From: Euphorbia lathyris
Taxonomy: Eukaryota; Streptophyta; Magnoliopsida; Malpighiales; Euphorbiaceae
Assembly: GCF_963576675.1 (NCBI RefSeq)
Contig: NC_088915.1
Coordinates: forward strand, 86,995,501-87,059,500
Reading direction: 5' to 3'
Length of the DNA stretch: 64,000 nucleotides
Below are positions 1 through 12,200 of the stretch, piece by piece (within the stretch, counting starts at the first letter, position 1; the number at the start of each line of letters is the position of its first letter). The notes under the pieces were generated by a model. That model did no database searches. It had not been told where the DNA came from and saw nothing but the letters and a program-made list of their open reading frames with translations. Both the position numbers and the translations under genes were made by a program.

Positions 1-1413
1 TTTGAGTTTGTTTTGTTTAAGTTAATCTACTCCTAGTTGAATTATGCTACTCCTAGCTAAGTTATACTAATTCGAACTAAGTTATTCTACTCCTAACTAA
101 GTTATTCTACTCCTAAGTGATCTTTCACTAATGCAATTACCCGAAGGAACATGGTATGAACAATAATGATGAAGATAGATTATTAGGTCAATAGATTAAA
201 AACCTAATCTAAGTCACTTGTATTCAAGGCGATTAACCCTACTTACCCTTCTGAAGTCCCTAGTGCGTGATTCCCTTGTAAGGCCGAAACTAGGTCTAAG
301 GCTCAGCAATTTGGGTTTAATCAACTAAGAGGTCGTCAATCTCCTAGGCTCTGACTAGGTCAGATTCAGCTCGTAATATGTGCCTACTAGATTTTGGGGC
401 TTTTGAATGAGTTAAACCAATTGAATAAAGCGTAAGACAAAGATTAAATAAATAAATCATAGAACAAAACAAGAGCTAAAATATCATTAAAGGCGAAGAA
501 TATTGTCACAGGATACAATTAGCCTAGGATTCATAGACTGTATCAAAGGGTACAAACATGGTAAGATAAAAGGTGATAAGAAAACCCCTTTCAGGGAACC
601 TGTCTACCCTGCAGTCGGCTTTCTAGGTGTTAAGGACGGACCTTGAATAATCCTCGGTGGATGGAGCTTCGGAAGTTCTTCAATGGAGGTTGAAGGAGAT
701 GGAGGAGGTGGAGAGGATTTTTCAAGGGGGAAAGCTAAGAAAATTACAATAATGAAAGATGTCTAATTTACAATTGGAAATTCCTATTTATAGACGTGGT
801 TTGGGCCCTCTTTCTGACCCAATTCGTATCTTTTTGCAGGTGGGAAGTCGTGGGGTCGATCGTGTCTTCGTGGGACTGGGAATCAGTCTTTTGACTGATT
901 CCCGCAGGGCAGCTGGGCGCCAGCTGGCCTCCAGCTCGCCCGAGCTGGCCCCTGAGGGCCAGCTCGCCGATCTAGCCCCAAAAAGGCCATTTCGACGAGC
1001 GCGATTGCCCAGAACGCCTTGCGCGACTGCTGGATGTCCCGAAACGCAACTTTCACCCGAACTCGTTCCTGTTTTAGCCTGCACATGCACGAAAACTCCA
1101 AATAACATTAGTTCCGAGGCTAAATTGACCCGCTAATCGCTCATTTTGAGTAAACACTCCGTTTGGTGTGACTTTTGGCGGATCAATTAGCTATAAAGGT
1201 AATGGAAATTTAACGTACATGCTATTTTAGCCATATTTGCCTAAAATAACCAGAAAACGAGCCTAAACAACGAAAAGTAAATAAAACATTTTCAATTCCT
1301 AACTAACTCACACAAAAGCATATAAATGCGAGAATTGCTCGCTTATTCATGAAAAAAATGCTAAAAACCGTCCTAAAACCGTACCCAAAGATAGGGGTTT
1401 TTGACCCCTATCA
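1..1413 (-). mobile_element. probable LTR or LTR-element fragment, minus orientation, left end outside the window
   Basis: The right edge ends in a short palindrome, GGGGT...ACCCCTATCA, at about 1,391-1,413. Read on the minus strand it begins TGATAGGGGT, the same start as the LTRs at 19,789 and 26,310. Minus-strand LTRs of gypsy elements can look like this. No reading frame of a known protein is visible, and the left border and target duplication cannot be seen, so this is an inference from the terminal motif only. Short frames at 759-1,136 (both strands) are probably chance frames in a GC-richer stretch. Confidence 0.35.
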
Positions 1414-2785
1414 ATTCTCTTATTTGATCCAAGTGATGATTTGACCTATTTATAGCAATCTTGTGGGTTCAATGATTTGAATTTCGACATAGCCGTTGTG
1501 GGAGAAACGGTCTTCTTCGTCATCACGTGGTCAGCTTTCAGAATCGCAGGCCGATCCTGTCTTCTGTTTTGCGCAGGAGCCAGGCTTGCCAGATTCGTCT
1601 TCTTGCGTCAGGTTTGTCTTCTTGCGCCAGGTTTGTCTTCTTGCCAAAAGTAAGATGGTCCATGCATCTCGATAAGGTCCTTAAAACAGATTTCCAAGAC
1701 TTCTGATTTGTGTCAGACCTTGTCTGTCAAGTTGACAGATCATTTATGCTGACTTGATTATCACTCAGCTTGACTCAGCGGCTTCGCCTTCAAGCTTTTC
1801 TGAAGAAGACATTTGTTTCGTAAAGCTGAGTTGTATTCCACTCAGCTTCTGTTGTGTGACTTGCTTATGCTGACTTTGTTCCGTCTTTCTTTTATAGACT
1901 CTCAGTTGCTGTTCTCGTTAGTTAACTTACTCAACATTGAACAAACACATTAGTACAATTAAATCAAAGCACTTAAATTTAATTGTTTAATCATGGGATT
2001 AACTTAAATAATTTTGTCAAATCAAAATCATGTGGAAAGATGTTTCAACAGAAGTTTATTTATAATTGATATATAACGAGAAACAGTTGTAATAAACGTG
2101 TTTTCTCTGCTATAAGACTTGAAATATGATTGAAAACTATTGTCCCCTGTATCTCGTCGGTTTATTTCCCCTTATATAGTGGGAAATGCGCCAAAACTGC
2201 CAAAAAAAACTAATTGCAACTGCCCGACATCCGTCGAAGGTCACCGATCGGTGACCATGGTACCCGATCAGGGACTTGGTAGCCGATCAAAGACCTACAT
2301 AGCAGAAAAGTATTTTTAAATCTCAGAAAAGATAAATCTAAAAAGATTTTGATAGAAATAAAGTAAAATAAGCTAAATAACTCGGAAAACATAGTCTAAG
2401 TCTTAGCTCGTATCTCGCACAGCGTGTCATGTGAAGTCCATCTACACAAACTGTTAGCTAGAGTGTGACATAGACTCATCACTAGGGCCAAAAAAAGTCT
2501 GTACTCACACGTGTTTTTTTGTTCAGCCTCACACAGCGTGTGGCGACTAGCACATGACGTATCTTTCACCCCACTCATTGCCTTTGTGTTGAACATGTCA
2601 GCATCAAGCCCAAGTTCCACTACTCATGGCTATAATTGCACCATTTCACATATGTTGAGACTAAAATGATGTTATTTTATGCGTTGGAGCTAAATTGGCA
2701 CTTCTCTAAAAACTTTAAGTCAAGTTCCGTTACCTTGGACTATAATCCTACCATTTTACAAACATTGAGTCTAAATGGGTGTTAT
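1414..2785. other. no recognisable gene; repeat-like intergenic DNA
   Basis: I see no protein or RNA gene. At 1,603-1,645 a 19-bp unit (GTCTTCTTGCGYCAGGTTT) is repeated just over twice. Around 1,740-1,870 the words CTCAGCTT and ACTCAGC recur several times, which resembles LTR or UTR sequence of a plant retrotransposon, but no termini can be fixed. Confidence 0.4.
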
Positions 2786-3335
2786 TTTATCCGGTTTGGT
2801 CCAAATCCAACATATTGGACCTCACGACTTTAAAACACCTCTGCATATTTTATATTCCACCTTACTAATAAGCTCAGGTCACTCTCTCTCCATTTCACAT
2901 GTAGCATTCAGTTCAGCATTCAGTTCATTCATGCCCTCATCATCATCTCTTAAGACCACTATTTCCTAAAACCTTCTACCCCATCGCTACCCACTCCGGA
3001 CTGGGTTGTTACAGACCCATCGGATTTCGTCTGGTTCGTCCCTGAACCACACATTGTACGTGGAGAGTCACCTCTAATACCAATTGTAACAACCTGACTC
3101 AATACCATGTAGATATTACCCATTTTGGCCCAAACTCAACACATTGTGCCTCACAACTTTAAAACACGTCTGCATGTATTAGATTCACATCTTACTAATA
3201 AACTTCAGTCACTCTCTTTCCATTTTAAATGTGAGATTCAGTTCATTGTCGCCTCATCGTCATCCCTCCAGACCGCTCCTTATACAAACCTTCTACCTCA
3301 ACGCCACCCACTTCAGATCCGATCGTAACAATCTT
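2786..3335 (+). repeat. two diverged direct copies of an unidentified repeat
   Basis: About 2,790-3,015 and about 3,086-3,335 share the same order of words: a 'TTTGGYCCAAA' stretch, 'CTCACRACTTTAAAACAC', 'CTTACTAATAA', 'TCACTCTCT' and 'ACCTTCTACC'. The first copy ends in GGGTTGTTACAGA and the second begins near TGTAACAACCTG. No coding potential is visible. It looks like a diverged tandem pair of a dispersed element of unknown class. Confidence 0.5.
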
Positions 3336-3912
3336 AGTACCTTATCCTAAATAATAATAAAAACTACTTTTAAACTTTGACTATATTAACTTAATTTCTC
3401 TAGTTCAAAGAAACGTGACCATGAACAAAAAGGAATCTCACTTTGATTAAATAAATATTTTGCTTTAAAATGTGGAAAAAGGATATATATGAAGGATAAA
3501 TGTTGATAGAGAGAGAGAGAGGATAATTATTGGGTATGTTTCCTTCCTTTAGGTCATGCAAAAGGCTTAGATCATGTGGTGCCCTTATTTTCCTTCTTTC
3601 TCCACTTATTTCCAAACTTTTGAACGTATGGATTTATTTGTTTTTTCCTATTTTTTTTATACTTAAATTATATTATTTATTTATTTAATTTTTTTTTTTT
3701 TTTTGTTATAACGTTTGATATTAATTGTGTAACTGGCGTGGGAATTTGAACTGAGAATTGTTGCTTTCATACTCAGTTTTTGCTATCTTAAAGCCTTTGC
3801 TTTTTGTCTTTCTCTATAATACATGACTTCATCAAAGAATATTGCCATTTGCTCCATTAAAGGGGAAAAAACAAATTAATTAAATACCCTTCAACTCAAA
3901 TAAAAATTGAGA
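3336..3912. other. AT-rich intergenic DNA, no gene
   Basis: There is a short GA microsatellite near 3,508-3,521 and T/A-rich runs at 3,640-3,705. I see nothing else. Confidence 0.5.
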
Positions 3913-3989
3913 GATAAGGTATAAAAACCCCTAACATTGACAGTTTGGAGAAATTTTACTTCTTAAGTCTAAAATAGTACAATTTTATC

Positions 3990-4312
3990 TAGAAATGTAA
4001 ACAGGATAGGACGGAGAATGCATTTCCTATCCCCATCCCCGACTAGTTGGGGATTCACCATCCCCATTCCCATGAGCTAAGCGGGGATAAACTGATCCCC
4101 ATCCCCGTCCCCATGGGGATCCCCCATTCTCCGTCTCCACGAGGATCCTCATTCCCCGTTTACTGATCCTCATTGGAGAAACAAGGCAAGGACGGGGATC
4201 CCCACGGGACGGGGATACCTTTCCCCATCCCTGCCCCATCCCCATCACGGGAGATAAATTTATCCTCATCCTCGTACCATGAGGATCCTTATTGGGGATT
4301 CTCCATCCCCGT
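3990..4312. mobile_element. hAT-like miniature element, copy A (right end missing)
   Basis: GC-rich, made of many GGGGAT/ATCCCC words. It starts TAGAAATGTAAACAGGA directly after ATTTTATC (3,982-3,989). It runs into a second copy of its own left flank at about 4,313 instead of a right terminus. The unit (flank plus element) is 366 bp and is repeated in copy B, so the pair arose by tandem duplication of part of an inserted element together with its flank. Confidence 0.7.
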
Positions 4313-4355
4313 CGAGAAATTTTACTTCTTACGTCTAAAATAGTGTAATTTTATC

Positions 4356-4727
4356 TAGGGACGTAAACAGGACGGGACGGGGCGGGGAATGCATTTTCCG
4401 TCCCCATCCTCGACTAGTCGGGGATTCACCATCCCCATTCCCATGAGCTAAACGGGGACAAACTGATCCCCATCCCCATCCCCGTCCCCATGGGGATCCC
4501 CATTCCCCGTCTCCACGAGGATCCCCATTCCCCGTTTACTGATCCTCATCGAAGATTAACAGGGCGGGGATGGGGATCCCCACGGGACGGGGATACCCCG
4601 CCCCATCCACGTCATAGGGGATAAATTTATCCTCATCCCCGTCCCATGAGGATCCTTATCGGGGATTCCCGTCCCCGTCGGGGCGGGTCACCAATGGAGA
4701 CGGGAAATCCCCCCATTTGCATCCCTA
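4356..4727. mobile_element. hAT-like miniature element, copy B, with 8-bp target duplication
   Basis: It starts TAGGGACGTAAACAGGAC and ends CCCATTTGCATCCCTA, an imperfect terminal inverted repeat. It is flanked by ATTTTATC at 4,348-4,355 and 4,728-4,735. An 8-bp duplication with TAGGG termini is the hallmark of the hAT superfamily. No transposase is encoded. The frame on the minus strand at 4,027-4,269 is a by-product of the repeated GGGGAT words. Confidence 0.8.
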
Positions 4728-5379
4728 ATTTTATCCCTAATCAAGGCGGAAATAGAAGGGGCTAGCAGCCGAAACCATCCCTATCATGGATGGTTTCGGC
4801 CCCTTCGACCGTTGAAACTATCCTTACTATGGATGGTTTCATTCTCCTGTTTCTGATAAATTAAGGTTCAAGATGGTTAATTAACTCATTGAGTTTGTAT
4901 TTAATTAAAAAATCCAACTTGATTAATGTATGATAGATGATAATTAAATTTTCCTAAGTTTGTTCAAAACGACTCAATTTTACTTTTATAAACTAAATCT
5001 AGTTTAGTTTTGATAATTTTTTACAGTGATACGTAAAAATTTACGCACGCAAGTGTAAAATTGGCTCCCCCAGCGGACTAATCTCTTATTCGCCACTGCC
5101 CCTAATGTTGAAAAGTTGGATCAATTGTCGATATTATTATATGACACAAATATTTTGTTCCTTATTATGTACCAGTTGTTTATCAATTGGTTCTAAAAAC
5201 AAAATTTATATTTTTTTTGTGAGAATTTGGAATTAATATTTTTAAATTCGATAAAATATTTGTATTTTTCCCAACTCGTACAAAATATAGTATAATTTTT
5301 TAATTGTTTTCACGTCTATTTATATGGTTCTAATTTATTATGAATGTGTGATAAAAATGATGCACAGATGAAATATAGA

Positions 5380-5465
5380 CATGACTTGATTGTACGGTTT
5401 CATATGATGGTTCATGTTAGCCGACCTCGAATCATTTCGGGACTAAGGCTTTGTTGTTGTTGTTG
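5380..5465 (+). mobile_element. 5'-truncated SINE ending in (TTG)n
   Basis: The stretch ends in GGGACTAAGGCTTTGTTGTTG and further TTG units, a tail seen in several plant SINE families such as tobacco TS. It is flanked by 33-bp direct repeats at 5,347-5,379 and 5,466-5,498 that differ at one base, read as target-site duplication. The tRNA-like 5' half with A and B boxes is missing. Confidence 0.65.
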
Positions 5466-5620
5466 TGTGATAAAAATGATGCACATATGAAATATAGATA
5501 ACATGATTCATGAATGAGAAGAGAGTCTGATAAATTATTTCTTAAATTGACCATTTTTACCAACATCAAGTATAAATTTACTCTTCATTACCAACATTAG
5601 AAGTAAAATTGTATTATTTT

Positions 5621-6561
5621 TTTTTATAACTTATTCCAAAATTTAATAAACTCATCCAAAACTTTTTTTTACCAAAATTGGGTCATCTCAAGTTACTTAT
5701 TAGTTATATGCTTTTTTTTTTTTGTAATATTTTTGGGGCTAATACATCATGAGATCTATCAACTTGGTTCAAAAAGTAGATTGATTTTCTGAATTTACGT
5801 GTTTTATTAACCCCTGAAATTTACTTGATTAACTCCTTATGTTATCGGAAAATAAGAGTGAATTTTGACAAAATAAAAAATATACAACTTTATGCAAGTT
5901 TAGAGGACGAATATATCCTTTTAAGCAACTTCAGAAAGCTAATATGTCATTTTAAACAAATTCAGATGATCAATAGGTCAATTCATGGAGCTAACGAAAC
6001 ACTCTATAAATTTAAAGAGTCAATTTGTTTTTTAGACTAGGTTGAAGGGGCTCCCGATGTAGTAAGCTTTTACCATAAAAAAACGATAAGTAAACCAATC
6101 ATGTTCTACATTATAAAATATTTACCATAAATTTTAAAATGTAAGCACATCTTGAAATATGTAAGATACAATTAGGCGGAGTTGTTATAATTTGAATACT
6201 GGACCACTTCATTTCTAAGAAGTCTTGATGTCATGTCATGAAATCATATTAAGAGCTAATAATAACTTTTATTGTTAATTTTTGACACACTCTTGCACAC
6301 GAATGCCCTTGGATTTGAAACGCGTATAGTATTAATCAAGAAACGGGGATGTCAAGATTCGAACTATTAATCGCTTGATTTAAGAGACTCTAATACCAAT
6401 GAATCATTTGAAGTAAAACCTTAAACTGGTAGTTAAATCCCAAAAGTAGCTTTTATTAAATCGGACACGTGTAATCACATAATTTGAGTTGGAGATAATA
6501 TAAACATTATTATTAAAATGAATTTATTAATGAGATTATGTTTAATACATCTCAACCATTC
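5621..6561. other. AT-rich intergenic DNA, no gene
   Basis: No conserved protein, RNA gene or bordered element is seen. The short frame at 5,825-6,040 is not like any family I know and is probably chance. Confidence 0.5.
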
Positions 6562-8064
6562 ATTATAAAATGAATGATTGAAATTTAATTAGTTATTGAA
6601 TGAATAATTAATTACCACTATTTAGTAAGTAATCTCAACTATTAATTTTGCAATTAATGATTGAGATTACAATATCATTTGTAAATTGAAATTCAAATTT
6701 GAAAAAAAAACTTTAATCCCTTTTAAATATATCATAATTTCTAAAATCAAATACATGTAATCAAATCGTAACAAATTCATATTTAGAAATATTATTATTT
6801 ATTAACTCAAGGGCTGTAGTCGAGCGGTAGGGGTTTTCCACCCTTAACTAGGAATGAGGGTTCAAATCTCACTTATATTTACTTTAAAATAAAATAAAAA
6901 ATTAAAGTTAATTATCTAAACCCGTTTTGAATTAAAAATAATTCAATATAGCCTTTATATTTAAAAAAATAACCTGAAAATTTAAATTCATAGATAAGAT
7001 TCAATTATTATTTTATATATTATTCGAGCTAGTTCAAGTTCCAGACCTTTGACGTCGTCTTGTAAGTTTTAACCTGTATTAGAATATATTTGTTGGGTTT
7101 ACTCTTAAAACTTAAGTGAGTAATAAGTACGAGTGAAAGTTAGAGTATCTAATAATAAAAAGAAAAAAAGTAAATATTACCTATAAAATGACATAGAAAG
7201 AGAAAAAATAAATATTACCTATTATAAAATGAATGATTGAAATTTAATTATTAGTCATTGAATGAATAATTAATTACCATTATTTAGCAAGTAATCTCAA
7301 CTATTAATTTTACAATTAATGGTTGAGATTACAACACATTTGTAAATTGAAATTCAAACTTGAAAAAAAAAACTTCAATCCCTTTTAAATATATCATAAT
7401 TTCTGAAATCAAATACGTGTATTCAAATCGTAACAAATTCATATTTAGAATATTATTATTTATTAACTCAAGGGTTGTGGTTGAGCGGTAGGAATTTTCC
7501 ACCCTTAAAATAAAATAAAATAAAAAATTAAAGTTAATTATCTAAACTCGTTTTGAATTAAAAATAATTCAATATAACCTTTATATTTAAAAAAATAACC
7601 TGAAAATTTAAATTCATAGATAAGATTCAATCATTATTTTATATATTATTTGAGTTAGTTCAAGTTCCAGACCTTTGACGTCGTCTTGTAAGTTTTAACC
7701 TATATTAGGATAGGTCTGTTGGGTTTACTCTTAAAACTTAAGTAAGTAATAAGTACGAGTGAAAGTTAGAATATCTAATAATAAAAAAAGAAAAAGTAAA
7801 TATTACCTGTTATAAAATGAATGATTGAAATTTAATTATTAGTCATTGAATGAATAATTAATTACCATTATTTAGCAAGTAATCTCAACTATTAATTTTG
7901 CAATTAATGGTTGAGATTACAACATCATTTGTAAATTGAAATTCAAACTTAAAAAAAAAAACTTCAATCCCTTTTAAATATATCATAATTTCTAAAATCA
8001 AATACATGTATTCAAATCGTAACAAATTCATATTTAGAATGTTATTATTTATTAACTCAAGGGC
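6562..8064 (+). repeat. tandem array of about 590-660-bp units
   Basis: Units start with TTATAAAATGAATGATTG at about 6,562, 7,221 and 7,809. Each carries the same order: an 'AATCTCAACTATTAATTTTG' block, a 'CTTTTAAATATATCATAATT' block, the tRNA-like segment with ACTCAAGGGC, then a 'CCAGACCTTTGACGTCGTC' block. The third unit is cut at 8,064 by the LINE and resumes at 13,337, ending near 13,437. Units 1 and 2 differ mainly by a short indel and by loss of the B-box part in unit 2. No protein coding is visible. Confidence 0.8.
6805..6880 (+). repeat. tRNA-derived (SINE-head-like) segment with A and B boxes
   Basis: TAGTCGAGCGGTAGG (6,817-6,831) resembles a pol III A box of the Leu/Ser tRNA type, and GGGTTCAAATCTC (6,858-6,870) resembles a B box. 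Box spacing is close to that of tRNAs and SINEs. The segment recurs at about 7,466-7,505 (B box lost) and 13,337-13,410 (both boxes kept, with the LINE inserted just before it). It does not fold as an obvious functional tRNA, so I call it tRNA-derived only. Confidence 0.5.
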
Positions 8065-8264
8065 GAGAATTTCAGAATATCTCGCTTTTGTCGAGCAAAC
8101 CCTAAACGTCGCTGTCACCTTGCCACCGTGCTCCGCCGCCTAACCCAATAGAATCCATTACTGATCTATGCGAACACATCACGCTGGACTCTGAGAATGC
8201 TACTGGCCTCACTTTATAGGATGCTGATGTCGGTGCGACTCCATGTGCCCTGACCTGGAGTATT

Positions 8265-8983
8265 GTGGGAGCCTTCCTAACCGATCGAGCTGTGAAGGTG
8301 CCTTTCATGAAGAATACTATGGCGGACATATGGATGCCGTCCAAGGGTCTCTACATTGAGGAGTTGGGCCATAATCGGTTCCGTTTTGAGTTTTATCATC
8401 CATTGGAGAGAGATAAGGTTCAGAGAGGAGGGCCATGGACCTTTTATCAACACCTCCTTATCATCCAAAAACTAGAAAAGGGCTCTAATCCTAGAGAGTT
8501 ATAGCTAACAGACACAGAATTGGTTGCAAAGAGCATCGGCAACTTCCTGGGCACTTTTATAGAAGCGGATCCAAATAACTTTACGGGCATTGGGAGAACC
8601 TACCTCCGTATACGGGTATCACTGAATGTATATCACCCCTTAAGAGGAAAATGAAAATATGCAAGGAAGGCGGGGCTATTTTCTAGGTGCAATTCAAGTA
8701 CGAAAGGCTCCCCACCTTCTGCTTTTATTGTGGATGTATCAGACATGCCGACAAGTTCTGCCCGGCCCTGTTAGATGTAGCTGAATCTGAATTGGTAGAG
8801 AAAGTGTACAAGACTTGGATGCGTGCAACAAACAGACGCACATACAGTCAGCCTCAGTCACGTTTCCTCCTAATGAACTCGTTACGAACCGCAACCTCTC
8901 CCGTGCTATCTGATATCACTAACGCTAACGTTAGCGCTAGCTCATCCTGCAAAATCCTAAAAATCGCCAAGGCTACGGGATAG
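8265..8983 (+). pseudogene. LINE-1 ORF1 remnant (DUF4283 RNA-binding domain and CCHC knuckle)
   Basis: ORF1 proteins of plant LINEs bind the element RNA. The first part (8,265-8,504) has the DUF4283 pattern: KVPFMKNTMADIWMP, FRFEFYHPLERDKVQRGGPW. After an in-frame TAG the same frame continues with 'YLRIRVSLNVYHPL', is interrupted again, and resumes at 8,687 with a zinc knuckle, CFYCGCIRHADKFC. It then becomes low-complexity to 8,983. The start is lost: stops precede 8,265 in all plausible extensions. Coding for a functional product is ruled out by at least two stops. Confidence 0.85.
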
Positions 8984-9251
8984 GCTGGTGGCCAGCCACC
9001 AGAACTACAGAAGCAAGGTCTGTTAGGCTTCAGAAGTGGAAGGGGGCAGGGGCTTTCTTGGTTTCAGAAATCGATAGTGAGGAGGTTGATATTTCAGAAG
9101 CCAAGTGTAAGAGAGTCGAGGGTCAGAACAAGCAGAAACATACAGGAGGTGATGGTTCTACGACCTACGCTATGAACCCAAGTGGTATTGCTGCTGGTAT
9201 GAACGTTGAAGTGAATTTCACGGGTTCTGATGAGCAGACCCGCCAGGGGCC

Positions 9252-12200
9252 ATGAGCGTTTTATCTTGGAACTGTAGGGACCTCGAGAATTTCCGTACAG
9301 TTCGTCAACTCACAGAATTGGTGTCCCGTCGAAAGCTGGATTTTATCTTTTTAATGGAAGTTAAATGTAATCGTATTAAAGTTGAAGCAATAAAAAGAAA
9401 AGTTAATTTTGCTGGTTTATTCTGTGCGGATCTTGTGAATTGTGGTGGTGGCCTTGCTTTCCTTTGGAAGAACTCTGGTTCAGTTAATATGCTAAGATTC
9501 TCTCCTAACTTCGTTGATGTTAAAATTTCTGTTCTTGGTTTGTCGGAGTATCGATTAACCGGTTTTTATGGCTTTCCGGAGAGGTCCCAGAGATCGGAGT
9601 CTTGGCGTCTACTGACATCACTGAGCTCTATGTTCCCCTAGCCTTGGTTGGTTATTGGAGACTTTAACGACATTCTGATTCCGTCTGAGAAGAGAGGGGG
9701 CAACAGGCACCTGAATTCCCTAATGCGTGGCTTTCAAAAAGCAATTTCTGATAGTGGCTTATCTGAGGTGCAGATGATAGGGTACCCATTTACATGGGAG
9801 AAGAGCAGAGGTTTGCTAGCCTGTATAGAGGAAAAGTTGGATCAGGGATTGGCCTCAGGGTCCTGGTTAGCGCTTTTCCTTAGGGCTGTAATTTCCAATG
9901 AGGATACTGTGAGTAGTGATCATACGGCCCTCTACTTATTTGTTTTGTCTCCAGCGTCTATCCCTCACCGGAGGTTCCATTTTGAAAATAGTTGGATAGG
10001 CGAGACAGATTGCGAGACAACTGTCCAGCTAGCGTCGAAGCCGGGCCTAGCAGTAGACATTACCCAAAAACAGCACGACTGCAGCGCGGCTCTAAATGCA
10101 TGGGGTCGCCAGCTCCGCAAGGTGTCGCATCGGAAGATCGCAACCAGTCGGAGGGATATTAGACGGCTAAAGTCCGAACATAGCCCGAATTCACAAGAGC
10201 TGTTCCTTGAGGTGAGGAAGAAACTAGATGAGTTACTGTTACGAAAAGAGATATTTTGGAAACAACAGAGCAAGAGGCTCTGGTTGCAGGCAGAGGACTT
10301 TAACTCCAAATACTTTCATGCAGCAGCCTCTAGTCGCAGAAAAAAGAATACTATATTCAGTTTGAAAGATAGTACTGGTTCATGGGTAGACTGGTCCTCT
10401 AGTTTGCCATCGCTTATTTCGGATTACTTTAGGGACATCTTCTCATCTTCGGGTATTGACCTGGATTTTATTTTGAACAGTATTCAGCCCCGGATATCGA
10501 CAGCTGATAATCAGCAGCTCCTAAGACCCTTCACAAGCATTGAGATTAAGAACACAGTCTTCTCTATGCATCCGGATAAGAGTCTGGGCCCGGACGGCTT
10601 TAACCCATGTTTTTATCAACATTACTGGGACTTGGTGGGACTGGATGTAGTTACTTCGTGCCTTCAATGGCTCAATTCAGGTAAACTTTCGGAAAACATC
10701 CATGATACTCATTTGATACTGATTCCAAAGAAATCAAAACTGGAATTGGTCTCCGATCTCATGCCCATAGCATTGTGTAATGTTATATATAAAATTCTAT
10801 CGAAAGCGATTGCTAACCGGCTAAAGTCTGTCCTTCATCTTATCATCTCTCCTGCGTAGAGTGCCTTTATTCCGGGTCGGCTTATATCGGACAACATTAT
10901 GCTAGCTTTCGAGGTTAACCACTTTTTAAACAGGAAATCTTAGGGGCGGGATGACTTTGTCTCTCTGAAGCTAGATATGGCTAAATCCTATGACAGGGTG
11001 GACTGGAATTTTCTGCGTGCAATAATGGAAAAGATGGGATTTGCTGATAGATGGATACAGCTTGTAATGTAGTTTGTCAGCCAAGCCTCATATTATGTTG
11101 TGAGTGGTGAGCATACTATCAGCCCTATTATTCCAAGCCGGGGACTCAGACAGGGTGACCCTATCTCCCCCTATCTGTTCCTGATCTGTGCGGAAGGTCT
11201 CTCACCCTCATTAACTCACATTGAATCCGAGGGTTTAATCCACGGGTGTCGTGTGGCTCGATAAGCACTGTCTATTTCCCATTTTTTCTTTGCAGATGAC
11301 AGTTATCTGTTCTTCAGGGCTACTATAGAGGAGTGTAATGCCATCAAACACTGCCTATTGATGTATGAAAAAGCCTCCGATTGGAAGGTGAACTTTAACA
11401 AGTCTTCTATTTCATTCAGTAAGAACTGCAGTCAGGTTTTATGCTCAGACTTAAGCTCCCTTTTTAACATCACCATGCTTGCAATACCTGGCAAGTATCT
11501 AGGGCTTCCATCTCTGGTGGGAAGAAATACAACTGAAGTGTTCCGTTATGTGGAGGATAGGATTCAGGCTCGTCTGAATAGCTGGAAGGCCAAATTCCTG
11601 TCAAGAGCAGATAAATAAATTCTGTTTAAGTCAGTCAGTCAATCTATTCCCTCGTATTCCATGAGTCTATTCCTACTTCATGTATCTCTTTGTGATGACT
11701 GAGAGAAACTGATGAACTCCTTCTGGTGGGGTTCGATAGGGAATCAGGGTTCTGGTATCCACTGGAAATCATAGGATAAATTGTGTATTCCTAAGTCGGA
11801 GGGTGGTTTAGGCTTTCGGCAAATGCATCAGTTTAATTTAGCCCTATTAGTTAAACAAGGGTGGCGCCTACTTTCAAATCCAAGCTCCTTAGTAGCTCGG
11901 GTATATAAAGCTCAATATTACCACGACTCTTCATTTTGTGAGGCAGGGATACACAATAACCCGAGCTTCCTTTGGAGGAGCATCATGGCTGCCCATAATA
12001 TGATCACTGGTGGGGTGAGGAGGATTATAGGTACAGGGGAAAACATTAACTTATGGGAGGAACCTTGGTTACCGGATGATAATCCGTTTGTGGAAAGTGA
12101 CAGAATGGAGGGATTTGAATGCGAGATGGTATCGGATTTGAGGATTCCAAGTGAAAGGGGCTGGGATATGAACTTGGTTAAGGGACTGTTTACTGAGAGG

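Larger units (their letters stand above)
3913..5620. repeat. degraded foldback element carrying nested insertions
   Basis: The left part (3,913-3,989) and right part (about 5,560-5,615) match the two arms of the foldback family seen best at 57,222-57,840: 'GGTATAAAAACCCCTAACATT' on the left, and 'ACCAACATTAGAAGTAAAATTG' on the right. The hAT pair (3,990-4,727) and the SINE tail (5,380-5,465) lie inside it. At 4,740-5,090 there is a further unidentified stretch with an internal inverted repeat (GAAACCATCC / GGATGGTTTC). Boundaries are inferred. Confidence 0.35.

Noticed and set aside
759..1136. Overlapping 125- and 106-codon frames on both strands
   Set aside because: Moderately GC-rich non-coding DNA within a probable LTR; no domain, and frames on both strands are open to a similar degree.
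4027..4269. 80-codon minus-strand frame rich in Gly/Arg
   Set aside because: It is the translation of repeated GGGGAT/ATCCCC words of a hAT miniature element and is not conserved between the two copies.
6805..6880. Functional tRNA-Leu or tRNA-Ser gene
   Set aside because: A- and B-box-like motifs exist, but no acceptor stem or anticodon arm can be drawn and the B box is lost in one unit.
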